This document shows, in pieces, positions 1 through 9,933 of a stretch of DNA of 35,001 nucleotides. Each line of letters starts with the position of its first letter. Within the stretch, counting starts at the first letter, position 1. Location of the stretch: NCBI RefSeq assembly GCF_000711895.1, contig NZ_JONO01000052.1, forward strand, positions 1 to 35,001, written 5' to 3'. The notes beneath the pieces were generated by a model, which saw nothing but the letters and a program-made list of their open reading frames with translations, had not been told where the DNA came from and ran no database searches. The DNA is from Photorhabdus australis DSM 17609. GTDB taxonomy: Bacteria; Pseudomonadota; Gammaproteobacteria; Enterobacterales; Enterobacteriaceae. A program made the position numbers and the translations under genes.

Positions 1-312
1 GTAAAAGGCCAGCCTCCCCATCGTGATTCACGCTGGTATGTCAGCTCGCTACCGTTGGAGGCGGAAATCGTGGCTAAGGCAATAAGAAGGCACTGGTCGG
101 TAGAAAACGAGCTGCATTGGGTATTAGATGTCACTTTTCGAGAAGATGCTATCTCACTCAAAGATCCTGATGGGGCTGCACAAATGGCGCTTTTTAACCG
201 AATTGCATTAAATGTGATTAAACAGAATACCAGTATAAAAGACAGTCAGGCGGCTAAACGTCGAAGAGCCATTTGGTCAGGGGAATTCCGTAGTCAACTT
301 ATCTTTGATTAA
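1..312 (+). mobile_element. ISAs1-family transposase, C-terminal part (cut by window edge)
   Basis: The reading frame is open from base 1 to the stop at 312, so this is the 3' end of a gene that begins outside the window. The protein contains HWSVENELHWVLDVTFRED, the conserved C-terminal block of ISAs1/H-repeat DDE transposases, including the catalytic Glu region. The first ATG- or TTG-like codon inside the window is only an internal codon. An element end probably lies near 340, where GGAATCCCACCCTG closes with CCCTG as expected of this family's inverted repeat. The left end is not visible, so whether the element is intact cannot be judged. The family is clear; the boundary is inference. Confidence 0.85.
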
Positions 313-393
313 ATTAAATACAAAGTGGAATCCCACCCTGATATCAAGGGTCTAATGCCAGAGTATCCAGGGCATGGGTTCTTTGAATGAATA

Positions 394-415
394 ATGGCCT
401 GGACAGATAGGCCAT
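394..415. terminator. Hairpin between IS end and glycosyltransferase gene
   Basis: ATGGCCT (394-400) pairs perfectly with AGGCCAT (409-415) across an 8-base loop. It lies 10 bases past the stop of the minus-strand glycosyltransferase gene, where a terminator is expected. No clean U-tract follows on the minus strand, so termination is only a plausible role. Confidence 0.35.
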
Positions 416-424
416 GTTCAATTT

Positions 425-1591
425 TTAATATTTTTTCCAGCCATCTACTTCATTTTTTATAATCTGATGGGCTTTAGAAATGAAATCATTATTACTATGG
501 TGTTTTTTAATATAGTCAATGGCTTGTTTTGCAATTTCTTGTCTTTTGATATCATCTTGCATTAATTCACGGATTGCTGAGACAAATAAATCTACTTTAT
601 CAAAACCATCTCCTAAAACATTACCCACATGAATGCCAAATTTAGATGTTAGATCATCAGGATTGCGGTTACTAACAAGTAAGGTACCGAATGATAATGC
701 TTCAAGGAAAGAAACGGGTAAAGCTTCGTGAATTGAAGTGTTAACTAATATTTTTGCATCACGTAAAATTGCATCCTTTTGTTTACCTTCAATATGACCA
801 ATAAAGTGGAGGTTCTCAATATTTTTATAGCCTGCTATTATTTCGTGATTTTTATCGTCGTCTCTGTATACTCTCCCTAAAACATAAAAATCATATTCAG
901 GCATTTTTTTTGCAATTTCACAGAATAACCAGCCACGTTTTACAGACGCAATTCGTCCTAAGAAGATAATCATATCCTTTTTTCGATGTGTGGCTATGTC
1001 GAATGTTTCGTCAATATCAATGGGGTTTGGAACATATTCAATCTTAACATTCGGATCTAATTTATATAAATCTTTAGCTTTATCATTCAGGCAATACGCT
1101 TGTGATATGAATTTCACTCTGCCTTGCTGATACCAATCATGAACTAAATCGTAAATATTTTGGTCATAATATGATGTTTCAGGAAAGAGTTTTACAGTAA
1201 AAATCTCATCCCATTCATACATTGGACGGGGATCTTGAATCCATAATATTAGTTTTTTATCTTTACTGGGTTCATTTTCTATAACGTGTTTATAGGTTAA
1301 TTCAACACTAAAGTAAATATCGTAGTTTTTGTTTTTTAACCACTGGCGTGCAAACCATTTTCTACGTGGTAGTCGATAAAGAGAAACATTGTCTACAGTA
1401 TATTTTTCTGCAAAAAAATGGCTTTTACCCTTACCTAATAGTACCTCGAATTCAAAATCCTTATTTGGTAAGTATTTTGCAATATAATTGCGTGCTAAAT
1501 AACCATATCCTCCGAACCGAGTATCCGCAGCACCAAAGAATTCGTCAACAATTAATCCTACTTTAATTTTACTTTTACTACTCATACTCAT
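425..1591 (-). CDS. Glycosyltransferase family 4 (GT-B fold)
   Basis: This 388-residue protein has the architecture of a retaining GT4 glycosyltransferase. A Gly-rich N-terminal loop lies near residues 19-31 (FGAADTRFGGYGY). The second Rossmann domain starts at the strand-loop IIFLGRIASVKRG, about 208-220. An E-X7-E motif at Glu289 and Glu297 (EALPVSFLE) is where the family binds the sugar nucleotide. There are no membrane segments or signal peptide, so it should be cytoplasmic. Acceptor and donor cannot be read from sequence; LPS, O-antigen or exopolysaccharide are the usual products. The start has an AGAGGA ribosome site 7 bases upstream. It stands alone, without other sugar genes, between an IS remnant and tRNA-Pro, and its composition is AT-rich, which suggests horizontal acquisition. 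Confidence 0.8.
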   Translation of the reverse strand: MSMSSKSKIKVGLIVDEFFGAADTRFGGYGYLARNYIAKYLPNKDFEFEVLLGKGKSHFFAEKYTVDNVSLYRLPRRKWFARQWLKNKNYDIYFSVELTYKHVIENEPSKDKKLILWIQDPRPMYEWDEIFTVKLFPETSYYDQNIYDLVHDWYQQGRVKFISQAYCLNDKAKDLYKLDPNVKIEYVPNPIDIDETFDIATHRKKDMIIFLGRIASVKRGWLFCEIAKKMPEYDFYVLGRVYRDDDKNHEIIAGYKNIENLHFIGHIEGKQKDAILRDAKILVNTSIHEALPVSFLEALSFGTLLVSNRNPDDLTSKFGIHVGNVLGDGFDKVDLFVSAIRELMQDDIKRQEIAKQAIDYIKKHHSNNDFISKAHQIIKNEVDGWKKY

Positions 1592-1985
1592 TAAAAATTC
1601 CTCTATAATTTTTTACTTATCCTGGTAAGATATGGCGTCTTCCAAAATGGCTTACAACAATAAGTATACCATTTGATCTCATGTATGCAGTCCAAAATGA
1701 AGCTTTTTTCTACTCCTCTATCCCATTAGTGGAATCAGCAAATTCTTTCCGCTTCAGGTTGGTATAAAGTGAGGGTTGTATTTAAGAAGAGAGGAAATTG
1801 AGAAAATGACGATAAAGAAATTAATTATTCTAATGGATTTCAAATAGAAATTACCGAGAAAACCAGTAAGAAAAAAGAAGTTTCACGCCTCTCTTCTTTG
1901 GTCAACAACAAAATTCCTCTCAACGTTAGCGGGCTTTTGCCTTTCCTACTTTCTGTTGACCATTTTACACCTGGCAAATTTCAGA
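1592..1985. other. Gene-poor stretch upstream of the glycosyltransferase gene
   Basis: About 400 bases with no convincing gene. A plus-strand frame stays open from about 1800 to a stop at 1987-1989 with coding-like composition, but it has no start codon or ribosome site, so it may be the remnant of a decayed gene. The minus-strand promoter of the glycosyltransferase should also lie here; I see no clear -35/-10 pair. Confidence 0.4.
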
Positions 1986-1987
1986 CA

Positions 1988-2019
1988 TAAAAAAACCAAC
2001 CGCAATTGGTTGGTTTTTC
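1988..2019 (-). terminator. Rho-independent terminator of tRNA-Pro
   Basis: On the minus strand an AACCAACC / GGTTGGTT stem with a short AT-containing loop is followed by a run of seven T. It begins about 10 bases past the tRNA CCA end, as expected for a monocistronic tRNA unit. Confidence 0.8.
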
Positions 2020-2029
2020 TAGGGAAATT

Positions 2030-2106
2030 TGGTCGGCATGAGAGGATTTGAACCTCCGACCCCCGACACCCCATGACGGTGCGCTACCAAGCTGCGCTAC
2101 ATGCCG
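2030..2106 (-). tRNA. proL: tRNA-Pro (anticodon GGG)
   Basis: Read on the minus strand, the 77 bases fold as a standard cloverleaf beginning CGGCATGTAGCGCAGC and ending in an encoded CCA. The anticodon loop carries GGG at linear positions 35-37, and the T-loop GGTTCAAATCC is intact. E. coli proL is nearly identical and also lies directly beyond yejM, so identity is supported by both sequence and synteny. The DNA beyond its 3' end (bases 1-2029) is accessory, which would fit the tRNA marking an island boundary, but no 3'-end repeat of the tRNA is seen in the window. Confidence 0.97.
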
Positions 2107-2115
2107 ATAATTTGT

Positions 2116-2146
2116 ATTATAGTACTGATTTTTTATCTAAAAGCAA
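2116..2146 (-). promoter_or_regulatory. Probable promoter of tRNA-Pro
   Basis: The minus strand has a perfect TATAAT -10 at 2116-2121, ten bases before the tRNA 5' end. The best -35 is TTGCTT at 2141-2146 with a long 19-base spacer. The -10 is convincing; the -35 assignment is tentative. Confidence 0.5.
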
Positions 2147-2181
2147 GTACTGAATTTCGTGACCGATTGATTTTTAAGCAT

Positions 2182-3921
2182 TTAATTGGCTATAAAATGT
2201 TTAACCTCTGTTAGTATCTGTAACAGCTGTGCCAGATTGGGTTTAGCATCTTTGACTTCGTTACCTTCGAGGTCATACAGGTAATAGTCTCCGTTTTTAT
2301 CCAGAAACAGGGTGTTTTCGTTGGTGATAATGATTAGAGAACCATTATCACCAGTAATAATCCATGGGTTGTCGCGTTGTGCTGTAAACAGGTCTTCACC
2401 TTGAGAATAATCAGCAGGAGAATTACGAACATGCAACAAGCGTTGCATTAATGTTGTCATGACGTCCTGATGACTCGTCAATTTGTCGATTGTCTGTGGT
2501 GGAGTGTCTGGCCAGTGAATAAGCAGAGGAACCTGCATTTGAACACGATTGAATTTATCATTATTTATCCACTTAGGTGGATGGGTAGCTGTTATTTCAC
2601 TATGGTCAGCGGTAATGATAATTACCGTATTATTCAGGGCGTTTTTGTTCTTCAGTGTTTCTAATACAGTGTGGATTTGGTTATCCAGCGCTGATTTGTC
2701 AACGGGTTCAGCAGCTTTATCCAATCCATTCATCTTCAGTAAAGAAAACCATGGGGTGCTAGTATTGGGTAAATTCAGCCATTGTTGCCATTGTTCTACC
2801 GTAAGTTGGTTGCTTTGGTTGACTGCAATAGGTAATGAATAGTCGGAAAGCAATGCCTGACGATAAAGCGGAGTTTTAAACCCTTCTGAGGAGAATAACC
2901 CAAATTGATATCCTTGATGAGTCAGTGCATTGAACAGCGCTGATGATTTACGCCCAGCAAGTATTCCATCCAGATAGCCAGAAGAAATACCATAAAATAA
3001 CCCGAACAAGGCGGTATCATTTTGAATACCAGTACTGAAATGCTGATTGAACTGAATGCTGGTTTCTTTAAAACGAGAGAGAACAGGCATATTTTCGGTA
3101 ATATCTTTATTATCCAGCCCGTCAACAACGAGTATTAATAGATTGTATCCACTTCCTTGATCCTGATAAGTCAGATTATTCAGTGGATATTCAACAGATA
3201 AAGCAGCAGGATCACCCTGTTGCATAATGCGGCGCTGATATTCTTTCTGATCCAACAGACCATGTTTTTCAAGAAATTTACGCGCTGTCATTGGATAAGA
3301 GAGCGGTAGGTTAGAGCGTTGCATAGTTATTGGCCGGTAAAAATTAGCATCAGACCAGATATACATCAGATGGGAAGCCAGAAAAGCAGATATGAAAACC
3401 GCCGCCAATGGCTTACCAAACCGTTGCCGATTCAGACTACGTAGTTTCTGCCAACTCCAGGTACCAAATAACATCTGTACCAGAAAAATGACTGGGATAC
3501 AGATAAACATCAATTGCCATTCCCGTGCCAATTCCCCCTGATCAGGATTGATCACCAGATCCCAAACTAAAGGTGTAAGGTGAAGGTGGAAACGGTTGTA
3601 CACCGCGCTGTCAAATATCAACAGTGTTAACCCGGCTGTGGCGAAAATAGCTGAAAGAAATCTTAGCAGGCGCTGTGACATGACAATAAATGTCAGTGGA
3701 AACAGAATTAGCAGATAAGTAGCGAAGACAATAAAACTGAAGTGCCCAAGCCAACTGACCAAAGCATAGATCCGACCGAACAGTGAGCCCGGCCAGTCAG
3801 AAATAAACAGGTAACGGCTGCCTAATCCAAGGCTGAGCAGGATATTGAATAAGGCAAACCAATGCCCCCAGCTAATCATCTGGGAAACTTTTTCTCGATA
3901 ACGCTGGCGGCTAGTCACCAT
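2182..3921 (-). CDS. yejM: Inner-membrane regulator of LPS synthesis, YejM/PbgA/LapC
   Basis: YejM senses LPS at the inner membrane and controls LpxC stability through LapB (established for E. coli). The 579 residues (586 in E. coli) show five hydrophobic segments at about 19-40, 51-80, 83-107, 134-154 and 171-189. A periplasmic sulfatase-like domain follows from about residue 200, with VVDGLD near 266-270 and ADHSE further on. Thr303 sits where active sulfatases carry the modified nucleophile, consistent with a non-enzymatic role. The gene lies 33 bases downstream of yejL on the same strand, so the two are probably cotranscribed, as in E. coli. It is expected to be essential or nearly so. 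Confidence 0.95.
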   Translation of the reverse strand: MVTSRQRYREKVSQMISWGHWFALFNILLSLGLGSRYLFISDWPGSLFGRIYALVSWLGHFSFIVFATYLLILFPLTFIVMSQRLLRFLSAIFATAGLTLLIFDSAVYNRFHLHLTPLVWDLVINPDQGELAREWQLMFICIPVIFLVQMLFGTWSWQKLRSLNRQRFGKPLAAVFISAFLASHLMYIWSDANFYRPITMQRSNLPLSYPMTARKFLEKHGLLDQKEYQRRIMQQGDPAALSVEYPLNNLTYQDQGSGYNLLILVVDGLDNKDITENMPVLSRFKETSIQFNQHFSTGIQNDTALFGLFYGISSGYLDGILAGRKSSALFNALTHQGYQFGLFSSEGFKTPLYRQALLSDYSLPIAVNQSNQLTVEQWQQWLNLPNTSTPWFSLLKMNGLDKAAEPVDKSALDNQIHTVLETLKNKNALNNTVIIITADHSEITATHPPKWINNDKFNRVQMQVPLLIHWPDTPPQTIDKLTSHQDVMTTLMQRLLHVRNSPADYSQGEDLFTAQRDNPWIITGDNGSLIIITNENTLFLDKNGDYYLYDLEGNEVKDAKPNLAQLLQILTEVKHFIAN

Positions 3922-3954
3922 AATTTTGTTTACGTTTTGGTCTTTAGTTAAAAA

Positions 3955-4182
3955 TTAATGAGCTTTATCTTCGTTTACTGAAGATTTAAGCGCGTGTGCA
4001 AACGAGTCGGCTATATGTCTGCGTTGTGCCGGGGACACACTCGTATTGATTAAATTTGTTACCATATTGCCCAGTACCATCAGAGAAAGATCTGTTGGTG
4101 TGTGGTTTTTTTCCAGAACACTTACTAATTCTGTTAATAAACGTTCAACGTGTTCGTCACTGTAACGGGATGACTGTGGCAT
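3955..4182 (-). CDS. yejL: YejL family protein (UPF0352)
   Basis: A 75-residue soluble protein, the same length as E. coli YejL, with the conserved N-terminus [16 protein letters not shown]. Its function is unknown. It is the first gene of the yejL-yejM pair and is divergent from yejK. The start follows an AGGAAGTTTAA context on the minus strand. Assignment rests on sequence resemblance plus the conserved yejK-yejL-yejM order. Confidence 0.92.
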   Translation of the reverse strand: MPQSSRYSDEHVERLLTELVSVLEKNHTPTDLSLMVLGNMVTNLINTSVSPAQRRHIADSFAHALKSSVNEDKAH

Positions 4183-4454
4183 AAATTTAAACTTCCTGAA
4201 CTAACAAAGCACACTATCTTACCGTATAGGTGAGTGATTTTCTGCCCTTTTATAGCAAATTAATTCATGGTTAATATTATGTTGTAATAATTAGGACGTC
4301 TTTAGCAATTTTGGGGGCGTTGCCGGTAAATAGTAGCGGATAATACATGGTGAAACGCGATTTTTCCCCGGTTTTTTTATTGCAGCAACTTGTTATCAGT
4401 GTTTGAATACGCCGTTAAAAGTGAATGAAGTAAGCAGAGAAAGGAGTGGAAAGA

Positions 4455-5459
4455 ATGAGTCTACAAATAGACCAAATTGCCTTGCATCAACTAATCAAGC
4501 GTGATGAACAGACGCTAGATGTCGTGCTGCGTGATTCTCTGCTCGCCACCGATCAAGTGGTGGAAGATATGATGGCTGAATTACATCGTGTATACAGCGC
4601 AAAAAGCAAAGCGTATGGCTTATTTAATGAAGAGAGTGAATTAGCAGAAGCTCTTAGACATCAACGCAAGGGTAATGAAGATTTTCTTGGATTTAGTCGC
4701 GCAGCAACGGCACGTTTGAGGGATGAACTGGCTAAATATCCGTTTGCTGAAGGTGGGACGGTCCTATTCTGTCAGTATCGTTATTTGGCGGTAGAGTATT
4801 TATTAATTGCTGTACTTAATAGCTGTAACAGTATGTCTGTTAACGATAATTTAGATTTGAATACCACGCATTATCTGGATATTCCTCATGCTGATATTGT
4901 TGCACGTGTAGATTTGACTGAGTGGGAAACCAATTCTGAGTCAAGTCGTTATTTAACCTTTCTGAAAGGACGAGTAGGACGTAAGGTTTCAGATTTTTTT
5001 ATGGACTTTCTCGCTGCCAGTGAAGGTATGAATGCTAAGGTACAGAATAAAGGCTTATTACAGGCAGTTGATGATTATTGTGAATTTGGCCAGCTTGATA
5101 AAAATGAACGTCAGTCATATCGCCAGCAGGTATATAGTTATTGCAATGAGCAATTGCAGGCGGGAGAAGAAATTGAACTCAAGGAATTATCCCAGGAATT
5201 ACCCACACTTGGCGAACAGAGTTTTCAGCAATTTTCTCAGGAACAGGGATATGAACTGGAAGAGAGTTTCCCGGCAGATCGCAGTACATTGCGCCAGTTG
5301 ACTAAATTTGCCGGCAGCGGTGGCGGATTGACAATTAATTTTGATGCAATGTTATTTGGTGAAAGAATTTTTTGGGACCCGGTGACGGATACTTTAACAA
5401 TTAAAGGGACGCCACCCAATTTACGTGATCAATTACAGCGTCGTAGTGGCGGACACTGA
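4455..5459 (+). CDS. yejK: Nucleoid-associated protein YejK (NdpA)
   Basis: A soluble nucleoid-associated protein of 334 residues that matches E. coli YejK along its whole length, including the near-invariant C-terminal block [20 protein letters not shown]. The start is the ATG at 4455: AAGGAG at 4441-4446 is spaced correctly for it, whereas an in-frame GTG at 4446 overlaps that ribosome site and would add three residues absent from the family. It is divergent from yejL-yejM across a 270-base gap and convergent with rplY, from which it is separated by a strong bidirectional terminator. Confidence 0.95.
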   Translation: MSLQIDQIALHQLIKRDEQTLDVVLRDSLLATDQVVEDMMAELHRVYSAKSKAYGLFNEESELAEALRHQRKGNEDFLGFSRAATARLRDELAKYPFAEGGTVLFCQYRYLAVEYLLIAVLNSCNSMSVNDNLDLNTTHYLDIPHADIVARVDLTEWETNSESSRYLTFLKGRVGRKVSDFFMDFLAASEGMNAKVQNKGLLQAVDDYCEFGQLDKNERQSYRQQVYSYCNEQLQAGEEIELKELSQELPTLGEQSFQQFSQEQGYELEESFPADRSTLRQLTKFAGSGGGLTINFDAMLFGERIFWDPVTDTLTIKGTPPNLRDQLQRRSGGH

Positions 5460-5469
5460 TACCAGAAAT

Positions 5470-5497
5470 AAATAACGCCGCAAATGCGGCGTTATTT
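5470..5497. terminator. Bidirectional terminator between yejK and rplY
   Basis: A perfect inverted repeat: 13 bases centred on AACGCCGCA pair with TGCGGCGTT around a two-base centre, flanked by A- and T-rich arms. It sits between the convergent ends of yejK and rplY, so it can serve both strands. Confidence 0.85.
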
Positions 5498-5530
5498 ACT
5501 CGGCGTCCCGAAAAGCTCGACTGTGGCTAA

Positions 5531-5815
5531 TTAAGCACGCAGGAAGTCAATGTGCGCCAGTTTTGGCTTAAATGGATGGCGCTGTACAGCCTGCACTTTA
5601 ACTTTAGTTTCTTTACCATCAATAACCAGAGTCAGAATTTCGCTATAAAATTCTGCTTTGTGTTCCATATTGATAACTTTATCGTGATCCAGCTCGATAG
5701 AAACAGGTTCTTGGTTGCCACCGTATACGATAGCGGGGAACTTGTTAGCTCTGCGCAGGCGGCGGCTCGCACCCTTACCCTGCTCTTTACGTACTTCTGC
5801 ATTAATAGTAAACAT
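5531..5815 (-). CDS. rplY: 50S ribosomal protein L25
   Basis: L25 binds 5S rRNA in the large subunit. This is the short 94-residue form typical of Enterobacterales, without the CTC extension. Conserved blocks such as [20 protein letters not shown] near the N-terminus and a basic C-terminal region are present. Its own promoter (5915-5943) and a structured leader of about 90 bases precede it, and a hairpin terminator follows. The leader is discussed separately because L25 is reported to repress its own translation in gammaproteobacteria. Confidence 0.97.
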   Translation of the reverse strand: MFTINAEVRKEQGKGASRRLRRANKFPAIVYGGNQEPVSIELDHDKVINMEHKAEFYSEILTLVIDGKETKVKVQAVQRHPFKPKLAHIDFLRA

Positions 5816-5907
5816 TATTTTTTCTCTTTCTCACTTAAGAGGAAAATAAATCCTGCTTCAGGCGACCCAGCAGCAGGCTCGAGATTTGGCTTAACGTAGC
5901 GTTAAAC
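5816..5907 (-). promoter_or_regulatory. rplY 5' leader, candidate L25 autoregulatory RNA
   Basis: Between the predicted transcription start near 5908 and the rplY ATG the minus strand encodes at least two hairpins: TTAACG-CTA-CGTTAA near the 5' end, and CCTGCT pairing with AGCAGG in the middle. An AGAGAAAG-rich ribosome site follows. A conserved folded rplY leader that mediates L25 feedback is known in related bacteria. That this leader has the same function is inference. Confidence 0.55.
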
Positions 5908-5914
5908 GGGCGGC

Positions 5915-5943
5915 ATTCTAGCGAAAAATGGCAGTTACAGCAA
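5915..5943 (-). promoter_or_regulatory. rplY promoter
   Basis: On the minus strand, TAGAAT (-10, 5915-5920) and TTGCTG (-35, 5938-5943) are separated by exactly 17 bases. A GC-rich discriminator (GCCGCCCG) follows the -10, as is usual for growth-rate and ppGpp-controlled promoters of ribosomal genes. Confidence 0.6.
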
Positions 5944-5968
5944 ATGGAATACGTCGATCTTGAACATA

Positions 5969-7726
5969 TTAATACAATTCATCTGCTCGTCGGAAACGTC
6001 CTTGATAGTCAAAGATTTTTTCACGGATCTGCCAGAATTGGCCTTTTTTACGGGCGATAACGAAATCTGGGTGACGTAACAAGGATTGCTGCTGAACAAT
6101 TTCTGAGGCTGTTTTCCAGTTAAAAGGTACAGCGGGAGCACGTTGATGATAGCGGAGAAATTGATGCTGAAAGGCCAGTCGTTGGGCTGAGGTTGTCAGC
6201 CGAAAACGTTCGGAAACGTCAGCGCCATCTTCATCATAGTAGGTGATTTTTAACCATTCTCCTTTGCTGTCAATTCCAGGGATAAGTTGCATACCACCAC
6301 AACGGAGTACCAGCGCATCTTTGAGTTTCAATGCTGCTTTCAGCATATCGTCGGGATCGACCAGCACCTCCTGGCAACTATGACAACGTCGTGCCGCAAT
6401 GTCATTTTCAGCACCACAATGGGGACATAGTTTAAAGCGAAAACGGAAGTTGCATTGGTGTCGCTTGCCATGTTGATCCGCTTCCCAACCCTGACAACGG
6501 CGTCCAAAATGCTCTATAACTTCACCATCGGAGGTGCATTTTCCCCAGAATATATTGGCAAAGTTGCAGATAGGGCAGAATACTTGAACTGGCTGGCTTT
6601 GTTTATTTGGTTTATGGTTACCTATTTCCGGTGTGTAGAGATCGTGGGGATTCCCTGCGTAATCAAGAATAAGGCAATCTTTTTTGCCCGGGAATAATCT
6701 CAGACCTCGGCCAATAATCTGTTGATACAGGCTGACGGATTCAGTCGGACGCAGGATTGCGATCAAATCGACATGAGGTGCATCAAATCCGGTGGTCAAT
6801 ACGGCAACGTTAACCATGTAACGCAATTGTTGAGCTTTAAAGGCTTCGATAAACAAATCACGATCGGAGGTTAATGTGTCGGCACTGACTAAGGCAGCTT
6901 GACCAGAAGGGAGTAATTGAAGAATCTCTTTAGCGTGTTCGACAGTGGCAGCAAAAAGCATAATCCCTTTGCGATCAGCGGAATATTCAATAATTTGTTT
7001 GATAATATGAGGTGTGATGCGTTTTTGTCGTTTGATTTCACGATTTAAATCAGTTTCATTAAAAATACCTTGCTGACTGGAGCGGACCTGATTGAAATCA
7101 TATTGCATAACTGGCATATCCAGCCGCTGTGGTGGCACCAGGAAACCATGTTTAATCATATAACGCAGGGGCAATTCGTATATGCAATCACGGAAAAAAC
7201 TATTTTCGTCACCACGGATCATACCGTGATAGTGATAGTGATATATCCAGCCGATGGCCAGTCTGTATGGTGTTGCGGTTAATCCAAGAATACGTAGTTG
7301 TGGATTATGTTGTCGAAGGTGATGAATAATTTGCTGGTACTGACTGTTTTCATCATCACTGATACGATGGCATTCATCGATTATCAGTAAGGAAAATTGA
7401 TTATCAAAATGTTCAAGATTGCGGGCGACAGATTGCACGCTGCCAAATACGACCTTTCCTGAGCTTTGTTTCTGTTGTAATCCGGCGGAAAAAATATCTG
7501 CTTGTAACCCATAAGCGCAATATTTGCTGTGGTTCTGTGCAACCAATTCTTTTACATGAGCCAGTACTAATACTCTCCCTCGGGCCAATTTTGCCAGTTC
7601 AGCAATAACCAGGCTTTTACCTGCTCCAGTGGGTAGCACTATAACTGCGGACTCATGATGGTACCGGAAGTGATTGATAGTGGCATCCACTGCTTCTTGC
7701 TGGTAAGGACGTAAAGTAAAAGTCAT
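5969..7726 (-). CDS. radD: DEAD/H-box helicase-like repair protein RadD
   Basis: RadD (YejH) is an SF2 ATPase involved in DNA repair and RecA-mediated recombination. The 585 residues match the family's usual length. Walker A is LPTGAGKS (31-38), motif II is DECH (117-120), LTATP is at 149-153 and the arginine-finger motif QIIGRGLR is at 335-342. C-terminal zinc-type pairs are CPIC (383-386), CPHC (433-436) and CHSC (447-450). The start is the ATG at 7726, giving [10 protein letters not shown], which aligns with E. coli. The frame continues 42 residues further upstream but that part is AT-rich, unlike any family member. It is divergent from rsuA. Confidence 0.95.
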   Translation of the reverse strand: MTFTLRPYQQEAVDATINHFRYHHESAVIVLPTGAGKSLVIAELAKLARGRVLVLAHVKELVAQNHSKYCAYGLQADIFSAGLQQKQSSGKVVFGSVQSVARNLEHFDNQFSLLIIDECHRISDDENSQYQQIIHHLRQHNPQLRILGLTATPYRLAIGWIYHYHYHGMIRGDENSFFRDCIYELPLRYMIKHGFLVPPQRLDMPVMQYDFNQVRSSQQGIFNETDLNREIKRQKRITPHIIKQIIEYSADRKGIMLFAATVEHAKEILQLLPSGQAALVSADTLTSDRDLFIEAFKAQQLRYMVNVAVLTTGFDAPHVDLIAILRPTESVSLYQQIIGRGLRLFPGKKDCLILDYAGNPHDLYTPEIGNHKPNKQSQPVQVFCPICNFANIFWGKCTSDGEVIEHFGRRCQGWEADQHGKRHQCNFRFRFKLCPHCGAENDIAARRCHSCQEVLVDPDDMLKAALKLKDALVLRCGGMQLIPGIDSKGEWLKITYYDEDGADVSERFRLTTSAQRLAFQHQFLRYHQRAPAVPFNWKTASEIVQQQSLLRHPDFVIARKKGQFWQIREKIFDYQGRFRRADELY

Positions 7727-7967
7727 ATTTGCTCTGTAACAGAAAAACACTCGTAAGAGGGTAACATTTTTCCGATAATCCGATAAGTTTACTGTGGATA
7801 GAAGTGAGAGAAGATAATTGTTGTTTATAGTAAACATAGTTATGATTAGCATGAAAATATTTTAAATTTACTTTCATATTCTTCTTTTTTGGTGGCTCTG
7901 CGTTGTGGTGCCAAGATAGTAGAGTCATATTTATTTTTGAATTAATTTAATACAGGTGTCTTCATCC

Positions 7968-8669
7968 ATGCGATTGGATAAATTTCTGTCACAACAGCTT
8001 GGTATCAGCCGGAATGACGTGGGGCGCGAGTTGCGCGCGGGGCGTATTACTGTTGATGATGAGATTATAAAAACCGGAGCTTATAAAATAACGCCAGAAC
8101 AACAAATCATGTTTGATGGTTCATTACTGAAACAGCAGCAAGGACCCCGTTATTTTATGTTGAATAAACCATCAGGGTATGTCTGTTCTACGGATGATCC
8201 AGTGAACCCGACGGTTCTCTATTTTATTGATGAGCAGGCAGCACATAAATTACATACAGCTGGCAGGCTAGATATGGATACTACTGGTCTGGTCTTGTTG
8301 ACTGATGATGGTCAATGGTCTCACCGTATTACTTCCCCCAAACACCATTGTGAGAAGACCTATCTGGTAACACTTGAATATCCAGTTGCAGAAGGGACAG
8401 CAGGTAAGTTTTTTACGGGTGTTCAACTTAATGGTGAAAAAACGCTGACAAAACCGGCCAAACTGGAAATTCTGGAACCTCAAGTAGCCCGCCTGACGAT
8501 TAGTGAAGGACGCTATCATCAGGTAAAACGTATGTTTGCAGCAGTAGGCAACCGGGTGACAGAACTTCATCGTGAACGAATTGGTGAAATTATCTTAGAT
8601 CCTGCTCTGGAACCTGGGGAATACCGACCGTTAACTGAGCAAGAAGTTGCCAGCATTACTGTTCCTTAA
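7968..8669 (+). CDS. rsuA: 16S rRNA pseudouridine(516) synthase RsuA
   Basis: Isomerises U516 of 16S rRNA to pseudouridine in the small subunit. The 233-residue protein has an S4-like RNA-binding domain at 1-60 ([10 protein letters not shown]) and a catalytic domain whose [10 protein letters not shown] motif holds the nucleophilic Asp102. The closing block [15 protein letters not shown] is conserved. The start is the ATG at 7968, in line with the family; an in-frame GTG 12 bases upstream is part of its ribosome-binding region. bcr follows 43 bases downstream on the same strand, an arrangement shared with E. coli that suggests cotranscription. Confidence 0.96.
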   Translation: MRLDKFLSQQLGISRNDVGRELRAGRITVDDEIIKTGAYKITPEQQIMFDGSLLKQQQGPRYFMLNKPSGYVCSTDDPVNPTVLYFIDEQAAHKLHTAGRLDMDTTGLVLLTDDGQWSHRITSPKHHCEKTYLVTLEYPVAEGTAGKFFTGVQLNGEKTLTKPAKLEILEPQVARLTISEGRYHQVKRMFAAVGNRVTELHRERIGEIILDPALEPGEYRPLTEQEVASITVP

Positions 8670-8712
8670 GCCTAACTTTGGTTAATCATTTTAAATTATT
8701 GGAGCAATACGC

Positions 8713-9900
8713 GTGCAACAACAACGCTTATCCTATTTGGGGTTGATTTTAATCCTTGGGCTTCTTTCTATGTTAATGCCTCTTGCCATTGACATGTATT
8801 TACCCAGTTTGCCAACTGTTGCCAGGGATTTCGGTGTGGATAACGGACAGGTTCAGATGACACTGAGCAGTTATATTCTGGGTTTTGCTATCGGTCAGAT
8901 AGTATATGGCCCAATGGCTGACAGTTTGGGACGTAAACCAGTTATTCTGGGGGGAGTTATTGTATTTGCTTTGGCTTCAGTTGCGTGTGCAATGGCTCAG
9001 AATATTGACGATTTTATTTATATGCGTTTCTTACATGGGTTTTCCGCTGCTGCTGCGGGTGTTGTTATCAATGCTTTGATGCGGGATGTGTTCACGAAAG
9101 ATGAATTTTCGCGCAGCATGTCTTTTGTGGTATTGGTGATGACTATTGCGCCATTAATTGCCCCGATTCTTGGCGGTATGATGATGATTTGGTTCTCATG
9201 GCATGCTATTTTCTGGAGTATTGCGATTACTTCTGTTATTGCTGCATTTCTTGTTGTTCTCTTTATAAAAGAGACTTTACCGAAAGAGAAAAGACAAAGG
9301 TTTCACCTTCGCACAACCATCAGTCAATTTATTATGTTATTCCGCCAGCGTCGCGTGTTTTGCTACATGCTTGCCAGTGGCTTTTCATTTGCGGGAATGT
9401 TCTCTTTTCTCAGTGCAGGGCCATTTGTTTATATTGAGTTAAATGGTGTATCTCCTCAGAACTTTGGTTATTACTTTGCGCTTAATATCGTGTTTCTGTT
9501 TGTGATGACGACGATAAATAGCCGCTATGTACGGCGCTTTGGGGCGCTGAGAATGATGAATTTTGGTTTGAAAGTGCAGTTTGTGATGGGGATTTGGTTG
9601 TTATTGTCTACCGCACTCAATTTTGGCTTTGCTGCTCTGGTCATAGGTGTTGCAGCTTATATATGCGGTATTTCTATGATTACATCCAATGCAATGGCGG
9701 TGATTTTAGATGATTACCCACATATGGCCGGAACGGTATCTTCATTGGCAGGTACAGTTCGTTTTGGGATTAGTGCCTTCGTTGGAGCATTACTTGCTAT
9801 GTTGCCAGCATATAATGCCTGGCCAATGGTTGGCTCTATGGTCTTATGTGTTATTTCAGCTATGTTACTGATCACCTATGCAAGAAAAGGTCTTAAATAA
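8713..9900 (+). CDS. bcr: MFS multidrug transporter Bcr/CflA family
   Basis: A 395-residue drug:H+ antiporter of the 12-helix DHA1 branch, named for bicyclomycin and sulfonamide resistance in E. coli. The helix 2-3 loop carries motif A ([12 protein letters not shown], 66-77), and IDMYLPSLP at 26-34 is typical of Bcr. The start is GTG, with GGAG 10 bases upstream; no better ATG is available before the first helix. It lies in the rsuA-bcr pair and ends at a hairpin terminator. Substrate range cannot be read from sequence. Confidence 0.93.
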   Translation: MQQQRLSYLGLILILGLLSMLMPLAIDMYLPSLPTVARDFGVDNGQVQMTLSSYILGFAIGQIVYGPMADSLGRKPVILGGVIVFALASVACAMAQNIDDFIYMRFLHGFSAAAAGVVINALMRDVFTKDEFSRSMSFVVLVMTIAPLIAPILGGMMMIWFSWHAIFWSIAITSVIAAFLVVLFIKETLPKEKRQRFHLRTTISQFIMLFRQRRVFCYMLASGFSFAGMFSFLSAGPFVYIELNGVSPQNFGYYFALNIVFLFVMTTINSRYVRRFGALRMMNFGLKVQFVMGIWLLLSTALNFGFAALVIGVAAYICGISMITSNAMAVILDDYPHMAGTVSSLAGTVRFGISAFVGALLAMLPAYNAWPMVGSMVLCVISAMLLITYARKGLK

Positions 9901-9906
9901 AAATAT

Positions 9907-9933
9907 AAGGCTGTGTTATGTGCAGCCTTTTCC
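9907..9933 (+). terminator. Terminator of rsuA-bcr
   Basis: AAGGCTG (9907-9913) pairs with CAGCCTT (9923-9929) and is followed by TTTCC. It lies 7 bases past the bcr stop. The U-tract is short. Confidence 0.65.

Noticed and set aside
1800..1989. Open plus-strand frame with coding-like composition
   Set aside because: No start codon or ribosome site and no recognisable family; noted only as a possible remnant.
7727..7852. Extension of RadD by 42 residues
   Set aside because: AT-rich upstream reading with no family support; E. coli RadD begins at the equivalent of 7726.
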